From Polyangiaceae bacterium (lineage in GTDB: Bacteria > Myxococcota_A > Polyangia > Polyangiales > Polyangiaceae), in assembly GCA_020633235.1 (NCBI GenBank), contig JACKEA010000012.1, positions 1 to 64,000 on the forward strand: DNA of 64,000 nucleotides, read 5' to 3'. Under the pieces are notes generated by a model. It was not told where the DNA came from. It did not search any database and worked only from the letters and a program-made list of their open reading frames with translations. The position numbers and the translations under genes were made by a program. Positions 17,968 through 27,306 of the stretch are shown in pieces (the stretch's first letter is position 1; every line of letters begins with the position of its first letter).

Positions 17968-18090
17968 GCCCTGGACACTGCACGCCCCATGCCGGCGCGA
18001 ATCGCCGAGGAAACCCGCCCGCGGAGGTGGCGATCGTCAGGTTCGCCGGTGGCGGCCGCCACCCTGCGACAACCTCTGACGCGGTTCATT

Positions 18091-18114
18091 CATGTCGGTC
18101 CGCCGCGGAACCAC
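18091..18114 (-). repeat. Dispersed palindromic element A (copy 4)
   Basis: CATGTCGGTCCGCCGCGGAA then CCAC. This copy breaks the usual rule: it lies between two divergent genes and not 3' of a gene. Confidence 0.8.
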
Positions 18115-18161
18115 GCGCAGGCGCCGCACCCTCCTCCGCGCTACACTTCACGTGAACGAAG

Positions 18162-19119
18162 ATGCAGAGGACGGGCGCGGTGATCGTGATCGCAGCAACG
18201 CTGACGGCGTGCGGCAGCAACGAACCCACCCGTCCGCCCTGGTACGCCGGCGGAACCGGCGGAACTGCTACTTCCATCGGAGCCGAAGTCGTCCCGCCGG
18301 ACGACGGCGCCACCGCCCACCCACCACCCGATCCCGGTGGACCGCCTGGGGGTCGGCCATCGTCGCTCACCCTCGCGCTGCAACGGTTGTACCTCGGAGA
18401 TACGGATCGCCAGCTGAACGCGGATTCCGGCGCATGGCAGAGCTTCGGCTACGATCTCGATGGCCACTACAGCAGCAAGCGATCCACGTCGCACTGCGCG
18501 CCGCGGAAGGGTGCGAATCCCGCGTTGGTCAAATCCGACGGCTACGGGGGCATCGACAACTCTTGGGGCGCGAACCTGATACCGATACTCAGGACCCTCT
18601 CGAGCGGTCTCAGCGAGGACGCCACCAACGACATCCTTGCGGGCGGCCCCACGCTGGTGTTCCGCGAGAGGTTTCCTGGAGCGCCCCAAGGTCGGCTTGC
18701 CGTCCTACGTCGTCGCCGGCACCTGGGTGGCCCACGCCACGGCTCCCATCACGCTCACGTTCCAACTTGGCGAGTTCCCGCTGGAGTTTCGGATCCACAA
18801 CGCGATCATCTCTGCCAAGGTCTCTGGCCCAGCTGCCAAAGGCGGGATCATCGCCGGCGTGTTGGACCCGGAAGAAGTGCTGCCGGTGTTCGCGAAGGTA
18901 GCGGGCGCCATCTACGCCCCTCTTTGCGACCCGGTCGACTTCGAGAGCATCGCGGTGCAAGTCCGCGCCACGAGCGACATCATGCTCGACGGCAGCAACG
19001 GCGATCCGACGCAAATCTGCAACGGCATTAGCCTCGGCATCGGCTTTGACGCCGCCGCTGTCCAGCTCGGTCCGCTCGTCCCCCCAGCGCCGGACCTTCC
19101 AGATCCCTGCGCTGGCTGA
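18162..19119 (+). pseudogene. Putative lipoprotein gene with one frameshift
   Basis: The ATG at 18162 opens a signal peptide with a lipobox (LTAC, cysteine 17), a Gly/Thr/Pro-rich linker, and a domain of about 120 residues. Near 18670 the coding signal moves by one base into the frame that ends at 19119 with LPDPCAG. The second part (PSYVVAGTWVAHATAPITLT) continues the same kind of beta-rich sequence. A single-base error or a real frameshift could explain it. Joined, the product would be about 318 residues, extracytoplasmic, of unknown function. Confidence 0.6.
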
Positions 19120-19142
19120 TCGCCCATCCCCGCTATTTCCAA

Positions 19143-19169
19143 GATCATGTCGGTCCGCCGCGGAACCGC
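19143..19169 (-). repeat. Dispersed palindromic element A (copy 5)
   Basis: GATCATGTCGGTCCGCCGCG then GAACC. It sits between convergent genes, 15-40 bp 3' of the minus-strand lipoprotein gene at 19184. Confidence 0.8.
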
Positions 19170-19183
19170 CCGGTTCGTTCCAC

Positions 19184-19693
19184 TCAGCTCCCGCACCCCT
19201 CGGCTGGGCAGCAAATGCCCTTCCCCTCGGGAAACCCATTGAAGTCCGTGCATCCGAAGAACAGGGACGGAGTGCACACGAGTCCGGCGGGGCACTGCAT
19301 GCCCGCTCCGCACGCCGGATGGCACCTGTCGTCGCCGGCACCTCCACTGTTCAGCGTGCACGGGCCTGCGTCGGGCGTCGGACCGCAGGCGACCTGGGTG
19401 AAACACACCTCGTCGGGCCCGCACGTTTCCAAGCACGAGGCCGCGCCGCCATCGTGCACGGCGCACGCCACCGCACCGCTGCCATCCGGCGCGCCAACCT
19501 CTGCGTCCGCAGCGCCATCGGCCGAAGCATCGGCCTGTGTGGCACCCGCGGCCCCGCCCGTGCCATCCGTCGGCGGGGAAGACGCACACGCGAGCTGCAG
19601 CGCAGCCGCAATGCCCACCAGGTTCCGGCAGCGCCCTGGTGCACGTGCCAGCAAAGCCACGACCACGGTCCCAACCCCAGTGCCACGCGTCAT
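19184..19693 (-). CDS. Cys-rich secreted protein, probable lipoprotein
   Basis: A 169-residue protein starting at ATG 19693; an in-frame GTG five codons upstream (19708) is possible. The N-terminal hydrophobic region ends in a lipobox-like QLAC at about residue 36. An Ala/Asp/Gly-rich linker of about 35 residues follows, then a domain with about sixteen cysteines in short CxxC-like spacings (CGPDEVCFTQVACG, CHPACGAGMQC, CCPAEGC). This resembles the Dickkopf or EGF-like Cys-rich repeats of myxobacterial cell-surface proteins. The disulfides imply an extracytoplasmic location. Function unknown. Confidence 0.65.
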   Translation of the reverse strand: MTRGTGVGTVVVALLARAPGRCRNLVGIAAALQLACASSPPTDGTGGAAGATQADASADGAADAEVGAPDGSGAVACAVHDGGAASCLETCGPDEVCFTQVACGPTPDAGPCTLNSGGAGDDRCHPACGAGMQCPAGLVCTPSLFFGCTDFNGFPEGKGICCPAEGCGS

Positions 19694-19736
19694 GGCGCAA
19701 GATACCACCCGCCAGCCCGCGCCGAAGCTTTCTACA

Positions 19737-19764
19737 GATCATGTCGGTCCGCCGCGGAACCACG
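19737..19764 (-). repeat. Dispersed palindromic element A (copy 6)
   Basis: GATCATGTCGGTCCGCCGCG then GAACCACG. It ends three bases before the stop of the minus-strand gene at 19767, i.e. immediately 3' of it. Confidence 0.85.
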
Positions 19765-19766
19765 GG

Positions 19767-20879
19767 TCACGGCTCGAAGCGCGCCGCGCCATCGGGCAAG
19801 TGAGCGAGCACAGCGAATCGCACGTCGCTCTCGTCACTCGGCAGCACTGCCACGGCGAGCTGTCCGTCGGGTACGCCGTGCTTCCGAAGCCAGAAGTACA
19901 CTGCACTGGCGCGCTGGCGTGCGAGGGCATCGGACTTCGAAGTGTAGCGACCGATCACGGCCATCTTGCTGTGCTTGTTTTTCTGCATGAACGCCAGCGC
20001 CCCCTGAAGCGCCGGCGCTTGGCTCTTCACGATGCGTACCCCGCCGGGTGAGAACTTCACGGGTTCCAAGACGACCATTCCCAGACAGCCGGTGTCGAAA
20101 TCTTCCCATGTTCCGTGCACGCATCGTCGCCCGGAGCACTCGTCGCCGGGTACGCCAACGTGGCCGCCGTTCGAGAAGCGTATGCCGGCGTACTCGCAGT
20201 GCTCGGAAGACGCCACGGGCGCCGCTAGCTGGCACAGCCGGGCGTGGTCGAGAACGTACTCGAAGGGTGCCGCAGCGTTTCCGCGTTGGATCGTGCCCGA
20301 CACCAGCACCTCGCCGGCATGGGTCGGGAAGGGACAGCAGAGCAACGATTCGTCTCCGGTGCACGCGAACGCGTCCGGCATGCGCGCGTCCCAGAGCGCC
20401 AAGCTGGCTGCCACGCCTTGAGAGGCCTTGCCGGCGACGACCAACTGGCGTGGATACTTGGCGCACCAGCGCGCCTCGGCGGAGTCCACGAGCTTCACGC
20501 TTCCGGCGGAAGCCACGAGCTCGCCGTGAACGGTGACATGCTTTCCCACCCACTCCGCGAGACGCGCGACAATCGCTCCTGCGTCCATGTTGGGAACTTC
20601 CGGAGGGCACGCAGGTAGCGGCCGCGCTTGGAATGGGCAGCCGACGTCGATCTGGCAAACCGCCGCGGTTGACGCCGAGCGCTTTGGAGCCTCCTCCGCG
20701 CCGAACCAGCTTGACGTGTCCGGCGCCGCGTTCAGCGGTATGGGTGAGCTGGCCACGGTCGCGGCGGGTGCAGTGGCGGTTGGCGGTATCCGCGTGTGAC
20801 GTTCCGGCGCGCACGACGCTAGAAGGACGATTCCGAGCGCGGAGAGCGTGTGGCGCGTCAGGGATCGGCCGAGGTACAT
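19767..20879 (-). CDS. Lipoprotein with OmpA-like C-terminal region
   Basis: A 370-residue protein. ATG 20879 is chosen because it opens a signal peptide with a lipobox (LLASC, cysteine 23); the longer frame upstream lacks coding character. The middle region is Cys-rich and resembles other myxobacterial surface lipoproteins. The last 90 residues (KSQAPALQGALAFMQ, then VIGRYTSKSDALARQRASAV and YFWLRKHGVP) follow the pattern of OmpA/MotB peptidoglycan-binding domains: a helix, a VxGxTxxxG-like strand and an RAxxVxxYLxxxGV helix. It is divergent and lacks the usual second Asp/Arg pair that I can locate. Likely an envelope protein. Confidence 0.65.
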   Translation of the reverse strand: MYLGRSLTRHTLSALGIVLLASCAPERHTRIPPTATAPAATVASSPIPLNAAPDTSSWFGAEEAPKRSASTAAVCQIDVGCPFQARPLPACPPEVPNMDAGAIVARLAEWVGKHVTVHGELVASAGSVKLVDSAEARWCAKYPRQLVVAGKASQGVAASLALWDARMPDAFACTGDESLLCCPFPTHAGEVLVSGTIQRGNAAAPFEYVLDHARLCQLAAPVASSEHCEYAGIRFSNGGHVGVPGDECSGRRCVHGTWEDFDTGCLGMVVLEPVKFSPGGVRIVKSQAPALQGALAFMQKNKHSKMAVIGRYTSKSDALARQRASAVYFWLRKHGVPDGQLAVAVLPSDESDVRFAVLAHLPDGAARFEP

Positions 20880-20934
20880 TCGCGAAAGCGTGCTGTGCTT
20901 GGAGCGCGCTGGCAACCGCACGCCGCATCGATGG

Positions 20935-20957
20935 AGGGCCCGCCGCGGAACCACGCG
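20935..20957 (-). repeat. Dispersed palindromic element A (copy 7)
   Basis: GGGCCCGCCGCGGAACCACG, a variant whose left arm is GGGCC in place of GTCGGTCC. It lies 15 bp 3' of the PIN-domain gene at 20972, in the same orientation. Confidence 0.7.
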
Positions 20958-20971
20958 CTGCGGGCCGCGAG

Positions 20972-21508
20972 CTACCCCAGACCCTGATCCCGCACTAACC
21001 CCAGGAGCGGCACGCAATACAGCCGTAGCAACCCGCATGCCGTCGCCATCGACATCTTCGCCGGGCGATCGCGACGTTCTTCGCTCACTACCGTGACTTC
21101 GTGGCCGCCATCCTTGAGATGCAGGGCGAGCCCGAGGACGTACGGATCTGCCTCGTCAGCGCCGCTGGTCTTGTCGACGTCCAAGACGTCGGACACCTTC
21201 TCGAGCACTTTCCGAACCGCTTCGAAGTCCGTCCCGTGCCGCGTTGCGATGGTGCGCGCGTTGGTAGCCCAGGCGAGGGGTTCGTCCGCGGTTTCTTGCG
21301 GAAATGTACCGCTCCCTCGTTTCAGTTCGTCGTACACTTGCTGCGGGAACACGAGCCCACCGCCTTCGACGAGCGTGCTCAGGCCCGAATACAGACGCTG
21401 CCGTTCATGCGGCTTCAGGGACTGACGCCGCACCTGGAGGATCGACGACGTGTCGATGACCCACACCGCGGCCGGCGTCGCAACCTCCTCTCGTTTGGAA
21501 GGAGGCAT
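20972..21508 (-). CDS. PIN-domain toxin, DUF4411 type
   Basis: A 178-residue predicted ribonuclease. The N-terminal VWVIDTSSIL (about residues 15-24) carries the first conserved Asp of PIN domains. EADPYVLGLALHL (about 120-133) supplies the later acidic residues, and VVSEER follows. The size and motif spacing fit the DUF4411 group, whose genes are commonly paired with Xre/ImmA-type antitoxins. Its ATG lies three bases after the stop of the upstream gene (21512-22660), which is exactly such a partner. The toxin would cleave RNA when not held by its partner. Confidence 0.8.
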   Translation of the reverse strand: MPPSKREEVATPAAVWVIDTSSILQVRRQSLKPHERQRLYSGLSTLVEGGGLVFPQQVYDELKRGSGTFPQETADEPLAWATNARTIATRHGTDFEAVRKVLEKVSDVLDVDKTSGADEADPYVLGLALHLKDGGHEVTVVSEERRDRPAKMSMATACGLLRLYCVPLLGLVRDQGLG

Positions 21509-21511
21509 GCC

Positions 21512-22660
21512 TCATCTTCCCAGCGCCGGCGATAGGAAAGCCTGGAGCTCGGAGTCGCCGATGCTCAAGTAGCCGATCGCATCGTCCGGACCCAGCACGT
21601 CCCGTTCGAGTCCTCGCCGAATGATGGAAACGGTCCGGCCGCCGTATTCATCTCGGCGCGCCTCCGCTCGGGAGCGCCCACTGCCTCCGCCGCCCTCGGC
21701 CTTCTTCTCGCTGGCCTTGGGTATGGCCCGGTACAACGACCAGGGCGCAACATCGTGCCCGATCAACGTGAGCACCGTTGCCCGCACGCTGATCTTGAAC
21801 TTCCGCGCGAGCGCGGACGCCGTCTTCAAATCTCGGATCGGGGACCGCCCATCCCAATGGTGGTGGCGCTCGAGGTATTCCGCGGCGTCCCCCCACGGCA
21901 AGAGCACGGATGCCGCGAAGGCCTCGCACCAGCGTTCGATGGGGTCTGTTGCTTCCTTGTGCTTTCGCGAAAAGTCCTCTTCGCACACGGAGCTGGTTCT
22001 TGAGAGCAGGTGACCGAGCTCGTGGAACAGGGTGAAGACGCGGGCATAAGCGTTCCAGTGAGTGTTCACTGCAATGAGCGGAGCGCGCTCATCCCACACG
22101 GAGAACCCCCGCGCGCTGTCCGCCCCGAGCGGCAGCGCGAGCACGACGACATTCATCGCTTCGACCCGCGCCCTCCACTCCCTGAACGCCACGTACTCGC
22201 TCTTCCAACCCGTTTGGGTCTCTGCGTCGACGCCGAGCTGCTCTCGGATGGCGATGCCTGCAGCTTCGGGATCTTGCCTGGAGCTGTACTTCGGCAGCTT
22301 CACTTCGGCCGCCTTCAGCTCGCCGGATACCCAACTGAGTGCGCGCTGCAGGCGGACAGCCTCACGAAGCCGCACGCGCTCGGTATGGCTGAGCGCCCGG
22401 CCTTCCCGCCCGGGCGGGTGACGGAAATCCAGAGCCGGCAACTTGCTTTGCGGAGGGCGAGGAAGAAGGAAAGTGGCCGTCGGCCTGCGAAGCACAGAGG
22501 ACAGCTTTCGGAGCTTCGTCACCCCCGGTCGCGATGTGCCCGCAAGCCACGACTCGAGAACCGCTGGCGACACGTCGACTGCACGCGCGAGCTCTTTCGC
22601 GTCATATCCGCCTTCGCGCATGGCCCAGGCAAGGACATCGGGTGTGATGGGAACATCCAC
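21512..22660 (-). CDS. Xre-type regulator with ImmA/IrrE peptidase domain (antitoxin)
   Basis: A 382-residue protein. GTG 22660 is chosen because it has GGAAG about nine bases upstream; a TTG at 22699 is a weaker alternative. The N-terminus contains a helix-turn-helix (YDAKELARAVDVSPAVLESW near residues 19-38). The central region holds the zinc-peptidase signature FHELGH near residue 215 with downstream glutamates (EAFAASVLLP), typical of COG2856/ImmA/IrrE proteins. It probably represses its own promoter and neutralises the PIN toxin encoded three bases downstream. The C-terminal tail (about 310-382) is Ser/Arg-rich and unassigned. Confidence 0.85.
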   Translation of the reverse strand: MDVPITPDVLAWAMREGGYDAKELARAVDVSPAVLESWLAGTSRPGVTKLRKLSSVLRRPTATFLLPRPPQSKLPALDFRHPPGREGRALSHTERVRLREAVRLQRALSWVSGELKAAEVKLPKYSSRQDPEAAGIAIREQLGVDAETQTGWKSEYVAFREWRARVEAMNVVVLALPLGADSARGFSVWDERAPLIAVNTHWNAYARVFTLFHELGHLLSRTSSVCEEDFSRKHKEATDPIERWCEAFAASVLLPWGDAAEYLERHHHWDGRSPIRDLKTASALARKFKISVRATVLTLIGHDVAPWSLYRAIPKASEKKAEGGGGSGRSRAEARRDEYGGRTVSIIRRGLERDVLGPDDAIGYLSIGDSELQAFLSPALGR

Positions 22661-22766
22661 AGCGCCAGTCTTCCAGACGCCATGAGCGCCGGCAAGCAAG
22701 CAGCAACGCTGACGCCGTCAGCGCTGACCGACAATGTCAGGGCTCGAGCTGGCCCAAGCCGCAGGT

Positions 22767-25051
22767 CTATGTTGGTTCGGCGCGGAACCGAGCGCGCCGA
22801 CGCGCGAACCCGCCGAGCACGAGCCCCAGCGCAATCCAACCGAACGACGCGGGCGTCGAGCCGGGCATCGAACAACCGCAGCCCCCGCCGGTCGACGGTC
22901 AGTGGGCGCTGGCCCGGAGGCGACAGGCTGGAGCCGTCGACGCTCGCGTCCACGCCCGCGTCGCCCCCGTCCACGCCCGCGTCGCCCCCGTCCGTGCCCG
23001 CGTCGCTCGCCCCCGCATCCCCCGCGTCCTCCGCCCCCGCGTCACTCTCGACGAACGCAATGGTACGGGCCCGCGCCCGCGTCGATCGCAGCTCCGGCGC
23101 GTCGTCATAGCGCGCGTAGCTCACCAGCGTCGTGCCGGCAGCATTCGCCGTTGCGCGGATGGGTCGGCCCCAGTTCTCACCCGGCGCGATGACGAAGCCG
23201 CCCGGATCGAGCACCGTACCGGACAGATCGACGCGCGCGCCACGCCGCTCCGTCGGTGCACCGCACGCCACCACGAACGTGCTGCCGTTCCAGGCGACGT
23301 CGGGCCACACGTCGTCGTCCGGGGCTTGCGTCAACGGAATGCCATCCGGATCCAGCAGCACCCCTGCAGGACTCACACGCGCACCGTAGATGTCCCAATT
23401 GGGTGAATTGCGCCCATCTGCCCACACGACCAAATAGAGCCCGCCACCGAAGGCCACGTGCTGGGCTCCCCGGGATCCGTCGGAGGACGTGAGCTCGAGC
23501 GGGCTCGGGTCCAGCGGTGTTCCGTCGCCGGCGTAGCGCGCCGCGCGGAGCTGGCTCGTTCCCAAGGTCGGGAGTTTGCTCGGACTCTCTCTCCAGACCA
23601 CGAGAAAGTCCGTCCCGTCGCTGGCGACGACCGGGCCGATCTGCGAACCCAGACCTCCCGCGATCAGGAACCCATTGGGATCGAGAACGTCGCCGTTCGG
23701 GGCGACGCGCGCACCGTACGTGTCCCAATTGGCGCTGCTTCCCTGGTACCACACGACGAGGCTCACCGTGCCGTTGCTGGCGACCGTGGGAAACGCTTCG
23801 GTTTCGGTCGAGCTGGCGATGGGAAAACCTCCCACGTCCAACACTGCTCCACTCGGGTCGACCCGCGCTCCATACACGTCGAGCTGTCCGTCACGCCGAT
23901 CTTGCCACACGGTGAAGTAGTTCTGTCCGTCGAAGGTGGCTTCGGGTGCCTCCTGGCCCGCGGCTGCCACGCCAACGGGAATGGCGACCGGATCGAGCAC
24001 GGTGCCATCCTGCGCCATCCGCTCGGCGTACACGTCGCCGCCATCCAGCGCCCGGTCGTCTTCCCACACCAGGAAGAAGCCTGTTCCGTCCGAGGCCACG
24101 GCGGGCGTGGTCTGCTCGTTGGCGCCGAGCGCGAAATCGATGGCAGCGTTGCCGAGCAAGCTTCCGTCGGACGCCACGCGGCGTCCCGCGATGTCGGTGT
24201 TCTTCGCCCACACGACCAGGCTTTCGCCGGGACGCGACGCGATCCGCGGTGCTTCCACGCTGCCGGGGCCCGAAGAGATGGCAAAAGGCGTTGCATCCAA
24301 GAGCCGCCATCGAACCCGATGTCGGGCACGCCCGTGATGTCGGGCAAGACGACGCCGTCGGGATCGAGCACGGCCCCGCCGCCCGTCACGCGCGCAAACC
24401 GCGTCTTGTCGGGATACTTGTCGCCCCAGGTGACGATGAAGTCAGTGCCTGCTCGGACTACGGCCGGCCTATCGTACGCGGTGCTGGTGCTCGCGATCTC
24501 GATCGGAGTCGAGTCGAGCAACTGACCATTGGCCCCGAGGCGCGCGGCACGGATGGCGTTGGAAGCGCGCCAGGCGACCAGGTACACCACGCCGTTGGAT
24601 ACGGCGGCGGGCTCGTCCTGCGACACCTCGAGCTCGGTCGGGCCACCTTGCACGACGCCATTTGGGTCGACGCGCTCCGCATACCGCTTGGCCGTCGTGC
24701 CGCTGTACTCCTTCCAGATCGCCAGCGAGCCGTTCTGGCCTCCCGCGATCGCTTCCGCTTCGCCGTTTGGCGCCACCGTGATGGGCGCGCTGTCCAGGAC
24801 GGTCCCCGCCGGTGACACCCGCGCGACGCGGGCCCCCCTCACCGCGCCGCGTCACTCGCGACGGCGGCGTTGACCTGCATGTCTGTCGACGGCACGAGGA
24901 CCGGCACGTCCGTTTCGATCTCGGGAGACACGACCGGCACCACGGTGACCCGCAGTCCAACGTGGCCCATCGGCTCCGGCGCACCGCCGCTACCGCACGC
25001 AGACGCGCTCCCAATCGCCATCGCGGCAACCACCCCGGCGCCTCGTCTCAC
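22767..25051 (-). pseudogene. MYXO-CTERM surface protein gene with three frameshifts
   Basis: ATG 25051 opens a lipoprotein-type signal (MRRGAGVVAAMAIGSASAC). The body consists of many repeats of about 50 residues with VVWxD and YGARVxPxGxVLDPxGxxI motifs, like beta-propeller surface proteins of myxobacteria. An Asp/Gly/Ala-rich linker leads to GGCGCSMPG, a hydrophobic helix and ARRR, i.e. a MYXO-CTERM sorting tail, ending in TAG at 22767-22769. To read it through, the frame must shift near 24840 (after a G6 run), near 24300, and near 22885 (C5 run). Joined, the product would be about 760 residues and exported. The breaks could be genuine decay, phase-variable homopolymer tracts or sequencing errors. 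Confidence 0.8.
22769..22790 (-). repeat. Dispersed palindromic element A (copy 8)
   Basis: ATGTTGGTTCGGCGCGGAAC then CG. It overlaps the last eight codons and stop of the MYXO-CTERM gene, so the element encodes the RFRAEPT end of that protein. Confidence 0.75.
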
Positions 25052-25186
25052 CCGCCCAGTGTATCACCCGGCAGTGGCAGCCGCCGACGCGTGCGTGCCG
25101 CGATAAGAGCTGACGCATCCGTTGCTGCGAGCGGCCCAACTCCCCCCGCCAGCGCCGTGTGCTGGCTGACTCCAGCTTTCAGGTTT

Positions 25187-25210
25187 TTGTTGGTCCGCCG
25201 CGGAACCACG
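25187..25210 (-). repeat. Dispersed palindromic element A (copy 9)
   Basis: TTGTTGGTCCGCCGCGGAAC then CACG, preceded by a T5 run. It lies 110 bp 3' of the LuxR gene at 25322 in the same orientation. The rest of 25052-25321 holds no gene. Confidence 0.8.
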
Positions 25211-25321
25211 TGGTGCGGGCTCGATACTGCGTCTCACCTAATCCACGCGCGATTCGGAGCCCGATCAAGCAAAGAATAGCCAAGAAGCCCGGCGTTCTTG
25301 GACTGATTCAATCTGGTCGCC

Positions 25322-26371
25322 CTAGCCAAGCTCCGTCCAGAACCGTGCGACGACCTCTGCGCGGGACTCTGCGCCCGCCTTCGCGAGCAGCGCCGCCACG
25401 TGGAGTTGAACGGTGCCTTCCGCACACCCAACCGCGACACTTATCGCTCGGTTCGATTTGCCCTTGACCAGTTGCTCGAGCACTTGTGCCTGGCGAGGCG
25501 TCAGGCTCCAACGTTGGCGCGCCTTCACCAGCCTTCCGGATGGATCGCTAGGGTCGAGTTGCCGCAGTGCGAGATAGTGACGTGCCAGACCCGGTGCACG
25601 GAGTTCCGTCAAGGCGAAGTTCCCGGCCTCCAGTACCGTCGTTCTTTGACGATGGCGAACACAGTGACGCAGAGATGCGACGGTGCCTGCGAAGTTCTTC
25701 CCCAGCAACTCCTTTCCGACGTGGTTGGCGCACAAGATGCGCCCCGTCTTGTCGAGCACGAAAGCGGCGCACGGTACGGCGTCCAACGAAGCTTGGAGGG
25801 CAGCCTCGGTCAGACGCGCGGTAGCAACATGCCGCTGCACGACCAGCCGGCGGTGAAGTGCTGGTGTTAGACGTGTGAGCAGTCTCTTGTCCTGGGCAGT
25901 GAAACGCTCTTCCCGGAAGCCCCCCACCCAAGCCAGCAGTGTATCGCCCTCGCAAACCAGGACCCGCAACTGATCCAAGTCTGCGAGTCCTACTCGCGCA
26001 TACGCCAGGGCCAGGTTGGTCGGCATCGGTACGCGCGCGTCCAGTTCGGTCCGTGTTCGGGCGCGGTTCCTTTGCCATGATTGGGGGCGTAGCGCATCGT
26101 AGTAGCCAAACCTTGCGCCGGACGCCCTTACCACGCTGTCCAGCTCAGCCACCCAGCGATCTGGCACGCCGGCGCTGACCGCCCCACCATCCACTTCAAT
26201 GCGCGTGTGCTCGATTCGGAGCGAGTAGCTGACGAAGCCCTGAAGTCGGAACAGGCGGCGGAAGTCGCCAGTCAACCCGGCTAGGCTGATGTCGCTTCCA
26301 AGTTCGAGGGTAAGCAGCCGTTCGGACAGGTCTCTCACCGCAGCCGAGTCTGCTCGCGTAGACCCCACCAC
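25322..26371 (-). CDS. LuxR-family transcriptional regulator, paralogue 1
   Basis: A 349-residue regulator with a LuxR/GerE helix-turn-helix at the C-terminus (LTPRQAQVLEQLVKGKSNRAIS and GCAEGTVQLHVAALL, about residues 290-335). The middle (LDAVPCAAFVLDKTGRILCANHVG) looks like a PAS domain, preceded by a region of about 170 residues containing the signature YYDALRPQSWQRNRAR shared with the paralogues at 31401 and 32444. All three end in AESRAEVVARFWTELG. No phosphoacceptor receiver domain is present, so it probably senses a ligand. It lies 88 bp downstream of an alpha/beta-hydrolase gene on the same strand, mirroring the 30614-33460 arrangement. Confidence 0.9.
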   Translation of the reverse strand: MVGSTRADSAAVRDLSERLLTLELGSDISLAGLTGDFRRLFRLQGFVSYSLRIEHTRIEVDGGAVSAGVPDRWVAELDSVVRASGARFGYYDALRPQSWQRNRARTRTELDARVPMPTNLALAYARVGLADLDQLRVLVCEGDTLLAWVGGFREERFTAQDKRLLTRLTPALHRRLVVQRHVATARLTEAALQASLDAVPCAAFVLDKTGRILCANHVGKELLGKNFAGTVASLRHCVRHRQRTTVLEAGNFALTELRAPGLARHYLALRQLDPSDPSGRLVKARQRWSLTPRQAQVLEQLVKGKSNRAISVAVGCAEGTVQLHVAALLAKAGAESRAEVVARFWTELG

Positions 26372-26459
26372 TACCTCCGCTGCTCATCTGGCACGGGCGC
26401 GCACAAGACAAGCCATGCCATACCTATGCAGAGATGTGTGGAACCGCATCTGCTCATCG

Positions 26460-27215
26460 CTACCCTCCCTCTGAATCGAAGATCGCCCTCGCAATGAACC
26501 CCGAGTGACTCAGCGGCAGATAGTGCGAGCTCGTTTCCAAGATATCCAAGCGACTGCGCTCACCGAGTAGTGCGAGCGCTTTGCTTGCCTCCACAGGGAC
26601 GAATGCATCGGAGCCACCATGGAAGAGCGTGGCACGTGTGGAGTACGTCGGCACGGGTTCAGTGCACCATGTGGCCAGGTCCAGCGCGGTGGCCAAGCTC
26701 TGCAATGGTTCACTCACGAACTGCTCTCGCAGCACCGTCTCCACATGGTCACTCCGCTCCGCGGGCGGAACGCACCCATCCACGACCTGCGCAAATAAGG
26801 ACGGTTGGGAAAGCTCTCCGGAACGGAGTTTCTCCGCCAACTGCGTACGCAACGCACGAGCGTCCGCACCCAGCTCTACGAACCCCGAACAAAGAACCAG
26901 TCGCTCGATCAGATTGGAAACGCGTGTACAGGCTCGCGCAGCAAAGTACGCTCCGGCGCTGGCGCCCGCGATTCTCACTGGGCCAGATTCGGCCAAGTGC
27001 CGAACCGCGTCATCAATGTCGAGCTCCAGCGCTGCCAGATCTGAAGCTCTGGGACCCGAAGCGCCGCCGGTTCCGGGGTAGTCGAACAGCGAGACGCAGA
27101 TCGTTGGCGGCGCGAGTTGCTGCACTTGCCGCCAGATCCTCGAGTCCCCCGGTAGGCTAGGGAGAAGTAGCACCTGGACGGCATTGCCCGTCCCGCACTT
27201 GTCGACTATCGGCAT
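26460..27215 (-). CDS. Alpha/beta-hydrolase, paralogue 1
   Basis: A 251-residue cytosolic hydrolase of the alpha/beta fold. The nucleophile elbow is GASAG (Ser 86), the oxyanion region near residue 19 is LPSLPGD, the acid is in HGGSDAFVP and the histidine in SSHYLPLSH near the C-terminus, so the catalytic triad appears complete. The C-terminal pattern (SHxLPLSHxxxIAxxxF) matches the hydrolase at 30614, showing that the two are paralogues. The substrate is unknown; esters, lactones or thioesters are all possible. It is transcribed toward LuxR paralogue 1 and is divergent from a third hydrolase at 27307, with 91 bp between their starts. Confidence 0.85.
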   Translation of the reverse strand: MPIVDKCGTGNAVQVLLLPSLPGDSRIWRQVQQLAPPTICVSLFDYPGTGGASGPRASDLAALELDIDDAVRHLAESGPVRIAGASAGAYFAARACTRVSNLIERLVLCSGFVELGADARALRTQLAEKLRSGELSQPSLFAQVVDGCVPPAERSDHVETVLREQFVSEPLQSLATALDLATWCTEPVPTYSTRATLFHGGSDAFVPVEASKALALLGERSRLDILETSSHYLPLSHSGFIARAIFDSEGG

Positions 27216-27306
27216 TCCAACAGGATATCCTCAGAGAAGCCCACGCGAGAGTCAGAATCTGTCGCCTTCGCGAGACTGCTGCTGTAGTCTGCAGAGCGGA
27301 GCGGGC

